From positions 61,651-125,650 of the forward strand of contig MU130200.1 of the NCBI GenBank assembly GCA_015039465.1: 64,000 nt of DNA, read 5' to 3'. A program made the translations under genes and the position numbers. This document shows positions 34,237 through 44,583 of this stretch, piece by piece (within the stretch, counting starts at the first letter, position 1; each line of letters begins with the position of its first letter). This stretch comes from Phlegmacium glaucopus (Eukaryota > Basidiomycota > Agaricomycetes > Agaricales > Cortinariaceae). A model generated the notes under the pieces. The model made no database searches. It was not told where the DNA came from and saw only the letters and a program-made list of their open reading frames with translations.

Positions 34237-34718
34237 TGTCAAGTGTTATCAAGGCTGCGCGACATGGGATCATGGGCAAGTAGTGTTTTCTCAGGAACAA
34301 GGCTGCGCCTTTCAAGTGTTGACTCAGGACCTTTCACATTTTTGACATGACCACACGCCTATGGAGTCAATATATTTTTGCTATTGGACTATGTACACTG
34401 ACTTCTTTTCTTTTCTCTCGCACTTTGACACTTTACAGATTATTTTACTGTTCCTTTTCTTTTCCATTGTTCTTTTCTTCTTGCAGCTGTCATCTCTTGA
34501 TCTTTCTTCTTTTGACAGCGCATCTTTCTTTGTTTTACATAGCCTCATCCTTAGGTATAAATACTGCTCTTTTGTACCAGGATAGGTAGTTCATCCCAGT
34601 TCCCCTCAATTCACATCTTAGTCTCTAACAGTCATCATCTCAGTGGAATTCCAGTGAATTCCTCCCCTTAAGTTCACTTCTTCTGCCCTTTTACTGTCAC
34701 TGTCCCCTACTGTCAACA
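34237..34718 (+). mobile_element. possible LTR (TGTCAAG..GTCAACA, 482 bp)
   Basis: Borders TGTCAAGTG and CTGTCAACA, a TATAAATACTGC promoter-like word near 34555, and a purine run just upstream suggest an LTR. The flanks CAGTA and GCTAA do not match, so it is not a clean solo LTR. Confidence 0.45.
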
Positions 34719-34721
34719 GCT

Positions 34722-34747
34722 AAAAAAAAAAAAAAAAAAAAAAAAAA
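34722..34747 (+). repeat. A26 homopolymer
   Basis: Run of 26 adenines directly after the LTR-like sequence. It could be a retroposed tail or simple slippage. Confidence 0.8.
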
Positions 34748-34839
34748 CCGTAGCATAATGTTCTAGCAGAGAAGTTAAAAAAAACAGATCTAACGCAGTC
34801 CTATAACGAAAGAAGTTACTACAGCCGTGTCCTCTCCAT

Positions 34840-34985
34840 CGTTGTCGGGGGCGAAACTCGGCCTTCGGTCCGGTTCGGTTCGGTAAAATCCGGTCCGGTC
34901 CGGCCCGGTATCCACTGCCGGGTCCTTACCGAAACCGGGCCGGGTCCTATCGAGTTTCGGTTTCGGCCGCCGAGTCCGGCACCGA
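34840..34985. repeat. GGTCCGGT / CGGTTC word cluster
   Basis: Dense CCGGTCC and CGGTTCGG words on both strands, like the interior of the hAT-like elements at 16944 and 23375. No ends with a target duplication were found. Confidence 0.5.
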
Positions 34986-35032
34986 AATCGTGGTCTAAAT
35001 AAAAAAATCATTACACCTAAATAATATGTCAA

Positions 35033-35205
35033 AGAATGTAGAATCTTACGTGTGGCTTTTAAGACTTTCAATAAACCAATAGTGTCACTGTAAAAGTAGT
35101 GGGAAGTACCGGCAGCGAAGCCTAGAACAAGACTGGCACTGTTTTTACAGTATAACTTTGTGTTGGTTTATTAAATCTTTAAAACCACACGTTCTATGTC
35201 AGGCA
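35033..35205. repeat. hairpin repeat, arms about 65 bp
   Basis: Left arm from TCTTACGTGTGGCTTTTAAG to CACTGTAAAA and right arm from GTTTTTACAGT to CCACACGTTCTATG are imperfect reverse complements around a 40-base loop. Probably a small foldback element. Confidence 0.65.
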
Positions 35206-36060
35206 TTTCTTACTTTGACGGAACAAATACCGTCGTTTTCAATCTACTGTATGCGTACTCATTTATTGGTCGTTAACTTTGTGAAATGTATGGGAGAGGT
35301 CTGTCGAGGACGTACTCCTTGCCACTTATAGATCAGACAGTCATAGTCTAATCAGATGTAGTGATTATATTAGGTTTATAGACTATAGGCATCCCAATGG
35401 TATTACTTTACATCTTCATGATAAAAGCGTGGATTAAGGGAAAGGAGAGAAGAATGAGAACGGAAAGAGAAGTGAGAGAAAAGGGAGATTTGGGAGAGGT
35501 AGGGGACATCGTTGAAAGAAGTGTCCACCAAGTCGTCACCATAGATGTCTCCTGACCCGAGCAAAAGACCACGAGGACGCTCAGAATCCCCCACTAAAAC
35601 CGTAACTCTATCGACACCATCTACTATGACTTCCGAACCCTCCGTAACATTCATTCATCCAACTCAACCTATAGACATCTACCACCATCTAACTGCTTCT
35701 CTATTGTCCTCACTGCTTCTCTATTGTCCTCGACAATGAAGAATGTAATATATTAAAAAAAGAGTGCAAAAGCTTGTTGATGATTCAGGTTGGTTTTTCT
35801 TTTTTTATTTTACTTTAAGTGATTCTTGTTACCATCTAAACATCCAACTCATCGATTGATCGATCTATTATGTACTTTTAACGTAGTTTTACCCATCACC
35901 ACCCAGTTTTGGCCAGTCTCATCCATTACCGTCCAGTTTTACCCGCCACCGCTCAGTTTTACCCGCCACTACACAACTTTGTCCACCATCTACCCGACCC
36001 CACCATCGCCACCCAGCTTTATCCACCGTCCACCCAGATTACCCGCCAGTTACCCACCGC

Positions 36061-36495
36061 AACCGACCTTTGCCGACCACAACGACTTTTGTCGACCACA
36101 ACCGACTTTTGCCGACCGCAACCGACTTTTGTCCACCACAACCGACTTTTGCCCACCACAACCAACTTCTTCCCGCCATGGTTGACTTTTGCCCACCGCA
36201 ACCTACCTTTCCCCCCCACAAGGGACTTTTGTCGACCGCAACCGACTTTTGCCCGTCACAACCGACTTTTGCCCACCACAACCAACTTCTTCCCGCCATG
36301 GTTGACTTTTGTCCACCACAACCTACCTTTACCCCCCACAACCGACTTTTGCCGACCACAACCGACTTTTGCCCACCACAACCGACTTTTGCCCACCACA
36401 ACCAACTTCTTCCCGCCATGGCTGACTTTTGCCCACCACAACCTACCTTTACCCCCACAAGCGACTTTTGCCGACCGCAACTGACTTTTGTCTAC
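36061..36495 (+). repeat. 20-base minisatellite with a 120-base higher-order unit
   Basis: The basic unit is close to ACCGACTTTTGCCCACCACA. Six diverged units form a 120-base block (including one CAACTTCTTCCCGCCATGGT unit) that repeats about three times (36121, 36241, 36361). Units of 20 and blocks of 120 keep several frames open, which explains the long proline/threonine-rich open frames here; I do not regard these as genes. Confidence 0.9.
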
Positions 36496-36577
36496 CACCC
36501 CCACTTTTATATACTGGATCCCATACACCCCACCAATCGTGAGCCTTTGCCCACTCTTTTCTCCATACATGGAGAAA

Positions 36578-36765
36578 CTGCTGGTGTCTACCGCTAGACA
36601 CCAGCAGCAACGGCCGTAAAACTACACCCCCCTGCCACTGCAACGGTGCAACGTGCAGACAGGACACCCCATACACACCATTAATCACATAACATAGTAT
36701 TGTATTGTATAAATGCATGGAAAACTGTTGATGCCTACCGCGCGTCGTGGTAGGCATCAGCAGCA
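36578..36765 (+). repeat. two related perfect hairpins 117 bases apart
   Basis: Hairpin 1: CTGCTGGTGTCTA (36578-36590) pairs fully with 36595-36607, loop CCGC. Hairpin 2: CTGTTGATGCCTACC (36725-36739) pairs with 36749-36763 with a single G.T wobble. Both follow a CATGGA(G)AAA word and are followed by CAGCAA. The stems differ at paired positions that still match. Confidence 0.8.
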
Positions 36766-36929
36766 ACAAGCAGCGTCGGAACTCCACTCCACCACCACAC
36801 TCTCTTTTGTCTCCACTCGAGACCAACAGTGAATGTCAGTGTATTAGTGGGTGGAACTCAGTGCACTAATGGAGCACAGTACTCGTGTAGTGACGGTTTG
36901 TTCGGTGTGAAACATTACAAATAATTATC

Positions 36930-37165
36930 GACGACAGTCCGTCGACAGGCCACGACAGGCGACTGACAGGTAACCTGAAGCGACCGGGTAAAGGCCACTA
37001 ACAGGTGGCCTTTCAGGTAACCATGACAGGCCACCTGATTAACAGGCTGGCCTGTTTGTGGCCTTTACCGTAGCCTGTCAGGGGCCTTATTATATAGATA
37101 AACATTGTTGGTTTTAATCATAAAAGGTCTGTCACAGGCCACTGTCAGGCCGGCCTTTTACACCC
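36930..37165. repeat. CAGGCC / GGCCTG word cluster
   Basis: About a dozen ACAGGCC, CAGGTAACC and GGCCTG words on both strands within 235 bases, so the region can fold in many ways. Looks like subterminal motifs of a DNA element. No end pair identified. Confidence 0.6.
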
Positions 37166-37169
37166 CCTC

Positions 37170-38860
37170 ACATTTCTGGAGTTTTTAACGTAGCTGGAGA
37201 ACTTTCCTCGTTTTCGTATAAGCGGACTCCCCAGTCCCTAGAATCCACTTAGAAGTGGATCTCTAAAAGATCCCGACAGTAGCAACCTCGCTAGTCTACT
37301 GCCCAAACCCAGCATAAGAACCCACGGCATACATCAACAATACTATCAGTCATTTTCCATTGGGTCGCCGCCATAAGTACAACGTTGAGTGTCACATCCT
37401 TCTCCACTTGATAAGAAACGCGGATTCGGTAATTACGAGGAGGGTTAGTTAGTTGGGAGGTTTGTCAAAGTAAGTGAAGGAGACGGCTACTCGACTGATA
37501 TCGGGTCAGGTAGTTTTACTATCCCTTTAGTCCTAACTGGCGGCGTTGTAACTGCTGGACTGCCTACGGTAGATATCTAGGTTCAAGTTTTGGATGTACG
37601 ATTTAAGGTCGTCGGAAGTTCCGCAGCTATCAAAGTTGTCCCAAGGAGCCACCAGCCTTATGACCGTCACTTTGTCTTCGGAAGTTTTACCATAACTATT
37701 GAACGAGCGATATTGCTTGGTGAGAAAGCAAGTCGCATGTCGCCAGACGTCAAGTACCTTCCAGAACTAGGAGTTACAAAATAGCTCAGTTCCCAATCAC
37801 ACTCTGGGGTTCCATACTCATCCAGCTCTAAAGAGTGAGGTGTAAGGTCATGCACACGCGTAGAAAACCTAATAAGAGGAACAGTGTCGATTGGAGCTAG
37901 ACGAGCTTTGGGGTGACGCCTTCTTGTCGTAAGCGTCGTGTCTCTATTGTAGGGTCTCGAAGTACGAACTAGGAGTTTGCTCAACACTCACTTACCTAGG
38001 CTAGCTACAACCACGGAGCCAACTATAGTAGGTGTTGAAGTTAGAAGATTATTAGTACGAATAGTGGTTGACAGAGCAAAGGTATTGTGCTTTGAATTAT
38101 CAAATTGAAACATTGTCCACGGTTTTGACACACGCTTACCTCCCACGCACAGCAACTTTGTACCAAGTTAGATTACTGCAGTGGTAAGAACTCCTTGGAG
38201 TATCGCAGTAAACCTAACATTTCTCCAAGCAGGGTCGCTCCGTTCTATCACTTGAACAACAACAGTAGGAACATCACCATCGTCCATTGGACAACAACTA
38301 AACTTGGCTGTCCCTTGCAAACCTGCACTTACTTCTTCAGGCGGTGGGGTTGGGTACAAAAAGTCCCACTCGAAGCTTGGTATGCGCTGAAGACGAGGTC
38401 ACCAATTTGTGTTCTGTCTTTATACTTTTGCCTTTCATATGGTTCTCCTAAAAACCGTTTTAGCAACGGAAGTTCTAACCGAACCTTCTCTCCTGAGTAA
38501 ACTCGCAGCGGTCCAGGTCACACTAACTCCTCGTTCTTTACCTAAAACTTTCTCCGGTATTTCTGTTCCTAGCCGTGCTACTATTCTGTTAAATAAGCTC
38601 GTGGGGCTACAAACCGAACCAGCGCGACACTTTTGCAGTTCGGTTCAAGACACGCTCCGGAAGTATTTTCTGCGAATGATATCCTTAAAATCGTAGAAGT
38701 TTGAAAAGGGTTTACAGAAGTTACCACATATGTGGCTGCTCTCGTCAGTGCTTTTCTGGCTGGTAAAAATGTGACCTTTATCAATCATAGTTCCTCGATC
38801 ATTCTGCTTTCCAATTTTCTGAAACAATATGTTGGCTATCTTTGGAGTCAGAAAAATACC
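37170..38860. other. low-support region; possible minus-strand exon pieces
   Basis: Minus-strand frames at 38359-38168 (PTPPPEEVSAGLQG..) and 37987-37667 (RTSRPYNRDTTLTTRRRH..) have non-random composition and lie downstream of the SPT5-like fragment on the same strand, so they could be later exons of it. I could not match them to SPT5 domains. Confidence 0.3.
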
Positions 38861-38861
38861 T

Positions 38862-39690
38862 CTTGCGTTGACATATCCTCAATCACACCACAGAGACCTG
38901 CCTGTTCACCTTCAAAAACTTCAATTTGATCACCGGCTATAGAACGGCAATGCTAGTTTTCACGACGCTTAATGACAGAGAGGTTGACAATATGGGTGTC
39001 GCATCTATCTTGTCGTTGAGTGAATTGCATAATCTCGTCAAGGGTGGGGTTCACGTCGTTGTTGTCGATAATTAGAGTACTTTTGAAATTCTTCTCCACA
39101 AATCCATCGTTATAAGTGTCGTTTTGAAAGACGTAGGCTTGATTCCGTTTGATAACGTTCTTGCATTTGTATACTTTGAGATCGCTGTGGTCACATTGTT
39201 CCAACACCTGTAGAAGCTCGGCACTGGGGTTGTCCAAAAAAGATCTGATTGTCGACGCAAGGCCTATGACTGGACTGACAGAGTCCACATCCAGCATCTG
39301 GCCGATGCAAAGTCTAGGCCAGTGTCTGGCCGACGCGAAGTCTAGGTCAAGAGATACGACCGACGCGAAGTCTAGGTCAAGAGATACGACTGACGCGAAG
39401 TCTAGGTCGTATCTGGGGTAGTAAGGGGCTGGGGAGTGTTTGCGTTGAGTGGAGAGGTGACATGGATGAACATTGATGGGATTCACCTCATTGTCGTTGA
39501 TAATTAGAGTACTCGTTTTGAAATTCTTCTTCACAAATCCATCATTATAAGTGTCATTTTGAAAGACGTAGGCTTGGTTCCATTTGATAATGTTCTTGCA
39601 TTCGTATACTTTGAGAGCGCTGTGGTTGCATCGTTCCAACACCTGTAGAAGCTCGGCACCGGGGTTGTCCAAAAAAGATCTGATTGTCGA
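38862..39690 (-). pseudogene. SPT5/NusG-like KOW protein fragment with internal duplication
   Basis: SPT5 binds RNA polymerase II and controls elongation. On the minus strand a segment YVFQNDTYNDGFVEKNF.. then NPTLDEIMQFTQ leads, after a stop, to the KOW-like motif IAGDQIEVFEGEQAGLCGVI, ending at a GT splice site near 38862. The order and words match SPT5-like proteins that I know as repeat-associated genes in mushrooms. The first 65 residues (NPGAELLQVLERCNHS..) occur twice, at about 39672-39440 and 39290-39050, with GAAGTCTAGGTC repeats between. No start and no N-terminal NGN domain are seen. Confidence 0.6.
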
Positions 39691-39830
39691 CGCAAGGCCT
39701 ATGACTGGACTGACGCAGAGTCTACATCATCCGGCCGATGCGAAGTCTAGGCCAGTGTCCAACCGACGTGAAGTCTAGGTCAAGAGATACGACCGATGCA
39801 AAGTCTAGGTCATATCTGGGGTAGTAAGGG
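39300..39830. repeat. GACGCGAAGTCTAGGTCAAGAGATAC tandem repeats
   Basis: Tandem 30-base units at 39330-39415 and single to double units at 39740-39820. Frames stay open through the first array (a repeated ASVVSLDLDF in the minus frame), so it grew within the duplicated SPT5-like segment. Confidence 0.8.
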
Positions 39831-40104
39831 GCTGGGGAGTGTTTGTGTTGAGTGGAGGTGACATAGATGAACGTTGATGGGAGAGACAATGGACTTAGAT
39901 AAAAAAAAAAAAAACATGGGCAAACCTGTGCCAAAGGCACATGACCTTGAACATTACTTAATCACTCTCTAAAAAAAATAAACATTGACAAATCCATGCC
40001 AAAGGCACATGACGTCCTTGAACATTACATAATCACCCTCTTCATCTCTCTCTCCCTCGACGACTCTGGTGAGCTCACCCTCTCTCGTTGGACATGGATA
40101 ACAT

Positions 40105-40665
40105 GAGTTAGACTTCGCGTCGCTCATATTTTGGACTAGACTTTGAGTCGTCCATAGGGCTTAGACTTCGCGTCGGCCCCAAGGTTTAGACTTCACGTCG
40201 ACCTTCTGGCCATGGATTATTATCGTCTTCAATTCGAATCCACCAGCTAATGACTGTATCTACCGGCTAACGATTGTATCTACAACTTTTTTTGGTGAGC
40301 CATTCTTTCTCTCCTGCTATTCCCCCGTGGCTAGTACCATTAGGTATCTGACTCATTCCAGGTGGCCAATACAAGCATCCTGCATGGCTCTGCATTGCGT
40401 CAGACACTGTCAGCAACTTAGGTACTGACCCATGAACAGCCGCTGTTAGCTTGTGCCCCTAGGTCCCTGAGTACCACGATGCCCTGGGAACACCACATGG
40501 AAATATGAATGCTTGAGTTGGACTTCACGTTGCTTGAGCTAGACTTTGCGTCATCCAGGACTAGACTTTGCGTCATCCAGGACTAGACTTTGCGTCATTC
40601 AGGACTAGACTTTGCGTCGTCCAGGACTATACTTTGCGTCATTCAGGGCTTAGACTCTGCATCAG
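40105..40665. repeat. TAGACTTTGCGTC repeats, opposite orientation
   Basis: About nine TAGACTTYGCGTCRTCCAGGAC-like words, the reverse complement of the core GACGCGAAGTCTA of the array at 39300-39830. The densest part is 40550-40650 with a 28-30 base period. Confidence 0.8.
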
Positions 40666-40742
40666 CCCCATCACTGATGTGTATTTTTTTTTGCCAGTCA
40701 ACATATTTTCGTTCTAGATATCATTCTATTCTATTCATTCCA

Positions 40743-43700
40743 ATGTCATCACTCAGCAAAACTCTCCTTATTGGCCGAAACCCCGATGGTATGTTCTCAT
40801 CTCTAGCCCTCTACACTTGTGCTGATCTCCCATAGTACCTCTTAGTCCATTTGATGGAAGAGTTGCAGCAGTAATCAAAGGTTTTGTCTGCACAACTCCG
40901 AACCAAAGTCAAATCCCCCTTCCACCTTTGCATAAAACAGAAGTTCAACTCCGTGCCGACGTTCGATATGGTCCAGACGACCCAACACTTTGGCCACAGC
41001 CCTGGGTCGAGATGTTTTGTCACCTGGGTGCCATTCCCAGAAAGCCCAACGACGCCAACGACGCTCTTTCCATCATGTGGTGGGACCCAACCCGCAATGA
41101 CTTCAAATCATTTAGTGGCAACCTCGTTGATGGATTGGGCGAGCTGTCCGGTTCAAGGCTATTGCTTTTACAGACAATGATGTCTAACATGGAGGATAGG
41201 ATTGAACAGCACAAGCGGGCTTCCCCTTCTCCCAACAAACTTCTCCTATTGTTAACGAGAGCAATGCAGGACACATTCGTCCGTCTTAGTTCGTTGAAGA
41301 CCACGTTTACTGAAATGAGGATTGGCGTCACCGAATTCCAGCGGTACTATCTTGAAATTCACGGCTGCTTAGACTACCTGGAGCTCTATAAACCGCGTAT
41401 GGATGGAGCTAAGCCTGCAGCAGAAACCGTCGCCAACTGCATAGGGGCTATCACTAACATTCCACGTATAGTCCAGGATTTCCACACAGCAGGCCTACCT
41501 ATCTGGCTCCTCCAACCTTCAACAGTCTGGGACACCCCTGTCAAATGCAATATCTTGGAGATCGTGACCCCCCTAAATCCTGCCGATGTTTTATGTGTTT
41601 CACAACACTACCCGCCCTTCCCCCCAATATTTTATGGCTCTGCGACCGATATCGGTAAACATGCCACTATCTATACTCATTCCCGGAAGTGGTTGACATT
41701 CAAAGACCCATTTGAGGGGTCTTCAAAGGGTTAGTATATTCATCTTTGGCACAACACATTTTCTTACTATTTTCAACTCAGCATCTTCGTTTATTCAATC
41801 CACTTCAACTAGTCAATCCGCTTCAACTAGTCATGCTTCAACTAGTCAATCCACTTCAACTAGTCATGCTTCAACTATTCAATCCACTGGTTGCGGCAAA
41901 ACCTCTCGTCCCGAACATTCAAGGGCCTCAGCTCGAGGAGCACCTTGTACATTTACTTTTTATTCTTGTACAGTATATTTTCTTAGACATTATTTTTAAG
42001 ACACAAAGCCCCGAACTACACAAAGCAACGATGGAGTAGTCCGAATTGGCTTAGGGTAAGTGGACGACTCGTAATCGCGTCAAATAGCACTGCCTAGCAC
42101 TGCTGTATGGCGTAGCGGGCTGAGCAAGCGTTGTTATTACTTGTATCTAAGTAGCTAGGATATCCTGTAGTCAGGTGATATCCCTACTATCTAATCTAAT
42201 CTATTTAATTATCTATCTAGGTCTATCTAATCACTGCCAGATTGCACTGCCACATGTGGCCCCCTTTAACTAAGCAACGTCCTCGTTGCGTAAACCTTTA
42301 GTTGTCATCTTGGATAAGAAAAACTGGGGAGAACCCATCCCATTGATCTCAAGATCTGACTTAGCTGAGCAAGGTGAGGGTCTTGATCCCAGTTTGGTGA
42401 AGTAGAGAAAGGAGGTTGTCGAAATTGATGTAGTGCACGAGAATTTGAATAAAAGGAATTAACATGTTGATAATGGGTATGATGAAGTCGAGAATGATTA
42501 GATTGATATGAATTTCGGGGATTTTGGGCCTGTTTTCAATGACGGCGTCGAAGGGATGAAAACGCGTTCGTTGACGATGAACGAAGGCCGGAAAGGTCGC
42601 GGGGATGTTTCGTAGGCGTCGTAGACACGATATGGAGTGTTTCTGCGTCGTCTGCCCAGCTGAAACGCATTGAAACGGGCGATTTCGGGGTTCCCAGTAG
42701 TTTTTGAGTGGAAACATGTGATTTTCGAGTTTCCGGGTGTTTTTGGACGATTTCCGCTGCTTCGGGTGCTGAAACGATAGAATGTGGTGCTAGGGGCTCG
42801 GAAACGGCGAGGGCAGGGGTTAAGGACCCGGAAATGGCAACCGACAGTGAGCGTTCGCGTTTGGCGCTAAATCCGGCGCTTATTTCGTTTTCGGCCATCG
42901 CAGGGGTATGTGATGTGTCGTTGGGGGTAGGGGCGGTGATTTCGAAGTGCTGGCAGGTGGGGAACGTCGTCTGGGTGCTGTCGTCGTCGTAGATGGTGGC
43001 CAATTCGCAAAACGGTCTGCTACTGGTGTTAATGACGACTTTTGCTTCATATTCATCGCATGGGGGCTCGGTTTGTGACATGGCATCGAAAATAGGCGCT
43101 AATGGTTCTGTTTGTATAGATATGGTTGCGGAAGAGGTCGAAGGAACGACGAGGGGGGTTGTTTGAGCCGCTTTGGCATTTTCAGAGCCGTGAATAAATG
43201 ACTGGAATAGCATGAATGCGAGTTCGTCTCGGGTGACTCGAACAGCATCCGTCCCAAGGTGAGCAGCAGAGTTTTCGGGTTCTGGGTAGGAGATGGCGAG
43301 AGGGGTATATGTTATGGTGAAGGTGGCAGGTGGCAGAGTGGGCAGAGAAACAATTTCGAGTTCCGGGGTTTGAACTGGCAGTACAACAGGTGCAGTGGCA
43401 GATGCAGTATGCAAAAGTTTGTTGGCGCGTTGACGCGCACGTTTCTCAGCGGAAGCAGCTGGCATGATAGTGTTGTTGCCAATGTGAATATATCAGTCCT
43501 GAGATTATCTGTAGAAGCAAGCAGGTAGGCAGGTAGGCAGGTAGGCAGGTAGGCAGGTAGGCTGATATCTGTGGGTCTGGTAGTTTCCGTTCTTGGGGTT
43601 GTCAGATTTTCGGAATCTGGTTGTCAAAAATATTGAAATTCTTCGCAAATTCTTCGCTGGCAAGTGAAGCTGAGGTGCCTGAAAGGGCAGGAGTGTCGAA

Positions 43701-44583
43701 TCGCGATGTTGTCACCAGATGGAGTAGTCCGAATTGGCTTAGGGTAAGTGGACGACTCGTAATCGCGTCAAATAGCACTGCCTAGCACTGCTGTATGGCG
43801 TAGCGGGCTGAGCAAGCGTTGTTATTACTTGTATCTAAGTAGCTAGGATATCCTGTAGTCAGGTGATATCCCTACTATCTAATCTAATCTATTTAATTAT
43901 CTATCTAGGTCTATCTAATCACTGCCAGATTGCACTGCCACAACGACCGCAACAAATTTTCTCCGTTGAACAGCCCTCTCGCTCCCTACTCAATTCCTGC
44001 CTGGAGTGCTGCACTCCAGGCTGTTGACCAATCGTCTTCTTTTCTCATTGACGCATCCAAAACTTCGCAGCACCACGGCCATTATATATTTCCTGACCCT
44101 GGTCTTTTCATACACCCAGCAAGTGCTGCGAAATATATAGAGTCGTGGCTCCAAGTTCACGATGCTTGGTTCATGCGTGTGGCAAAAGAGCCATCTCTTT
44201 CCATGTCAAATCAGAACTGGCGTACCTTCCTTTCGATTGACATCAATGCCCCAGAGAAGGGGGAAACCAAAGCAGCACGCCGTCATCAAGAGAGTCTGGA
44301 GTTGTTACTGCCCACTTCTGCTATGTATCCGGAAGTGAAAACGCGAAGCGGTTTGATGGGGCCGGTTGTTTGGCGGGGCACGGAGTATCCCTCAGGAGTG
44401 TTGCCTCCTGAGAATGTTGTCAGGGAAGTTTTATGGGAGCTATATGAAGTAAACTTCATTCATGAATTGCAGTCCCTGGACCGTCTTGAACAAAGTGAAT
44501 GCCTCAAATATAAAAGATATCTTCCCTTGTCTAAAGGCGTAGTTAGAAGTACAACCTTTCTTCGCCAGTTGCCACTTTTATAG
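40743..44583 (+). CDS. large multi-exon gene of lineage-restricted family, split by an LTR element
   Basis: Function unknown. Exons as read: 40743-40788, 40836-41729, 41782-41946, 42001-42031 plus 43947-44583, all with GT..AG introns of 47-54 bases. Recognisable words are PFDGRVAAVIKGF, DALSIMWWDPTRNDF, GVTEFQRYYLEIHGCLDYLELYKPRM, NCIGAITNIPRIVQDFHTAGLPIW and SNQNWRTFL. I know this set from high-copy uncharacterised proteins of Agaricomycetes. A TSxxSTSTSHAS repeat lies in exon 3. A 1.9-kb LTR element sits inside exon 4. Taking it out with one duplication keeps the frame open to the TAG at 44581. Position inside the candidate CACTA-like element suggests cargo. Sure of the exons, unsure of any role. 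Confidence 0.65.
42536..43465 (-). CDS. gag-like protein of the short LTR element
   Basis: A 309-residue frame, start MPAASAEKRARQRANKLL. Proline, threonine and serine rich, with basic ends (RRRH at the C-terminus). No zinc knuckle and no enzyme motif. By position (after the 5' LTR, only ORF) it should be Gag or a Gag-like packaging protein, but sequence alone does not prove this. The frame is intact, in keeping with a young element. Confidence 0.6.
   Translation of the reverse strand: MPAASAEKRARQRANKLLHTASATAPVVLPVQTPELEIVSLPTLPPATFTITYTPLAISYPEPENSAAHLGTDAVRVTRDELAFMLFQSFIHGSENAKAAQTTPLVVPSTSSATISIQTEPLAPIFDAMSQTEPPCDEYEAKVVINTSSRPFCELATIYDDDSTQTTFPTCQHFEITAPTPNDTSHTPAMAENEISAGFSAKRERSLSVAISGSLTPALAVSEPLAPHSIVSAPEAAEIVQKHPETRKSHVSTQKLLGTPKSPVSMRFSWADDAETLHIVSTTPTKHPRDLSGLRSSSTNAFSSLRRRH
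43518..43565 (+). repeat. GGTAGGCA microsatellite
   Basis: Five to six tandem GGTAGGCA units in the leader region of the short LTR element. Confidence 0.85.

Larger units (their letters stand above)
42032..43940 (-). mobile_element. short LTR retrotransposon with a single gag-like ORF (1909 bp)
   Basis: Two LTRs of 221 bp that look identical (42032-42252 and 43720-43940). They read TGGCAGTGC..CTACTCCA on the minus strand. The target duplication CAACGA is at 42026-42031 and 43941-43946. On the minus strand a primer site TGGTGACAACATCG lies two bases inside the 5' LTR and a purine tract AAAGGGGGCCAC lies before the 3' LTR. No protease, RT or integrase. Identical LTRs point to a recent move with enzymes from another element. 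Confidence 0.92.

Noticed and set aside
34237..34747. LINE or SINE 3' end because of the A26 run
   Set aside because: The sequence before the A run has TG..CA borders like an LTR, and no target duplication spans the A run.
36061..36495. CRISPR-like array or a repeat protein gene
   Set aside because: Units are directly adjacent with no unique spacers, the genome is eukaryotic, and open frames exist on both strands only because 20 x 6 = 120 is divisible by three.
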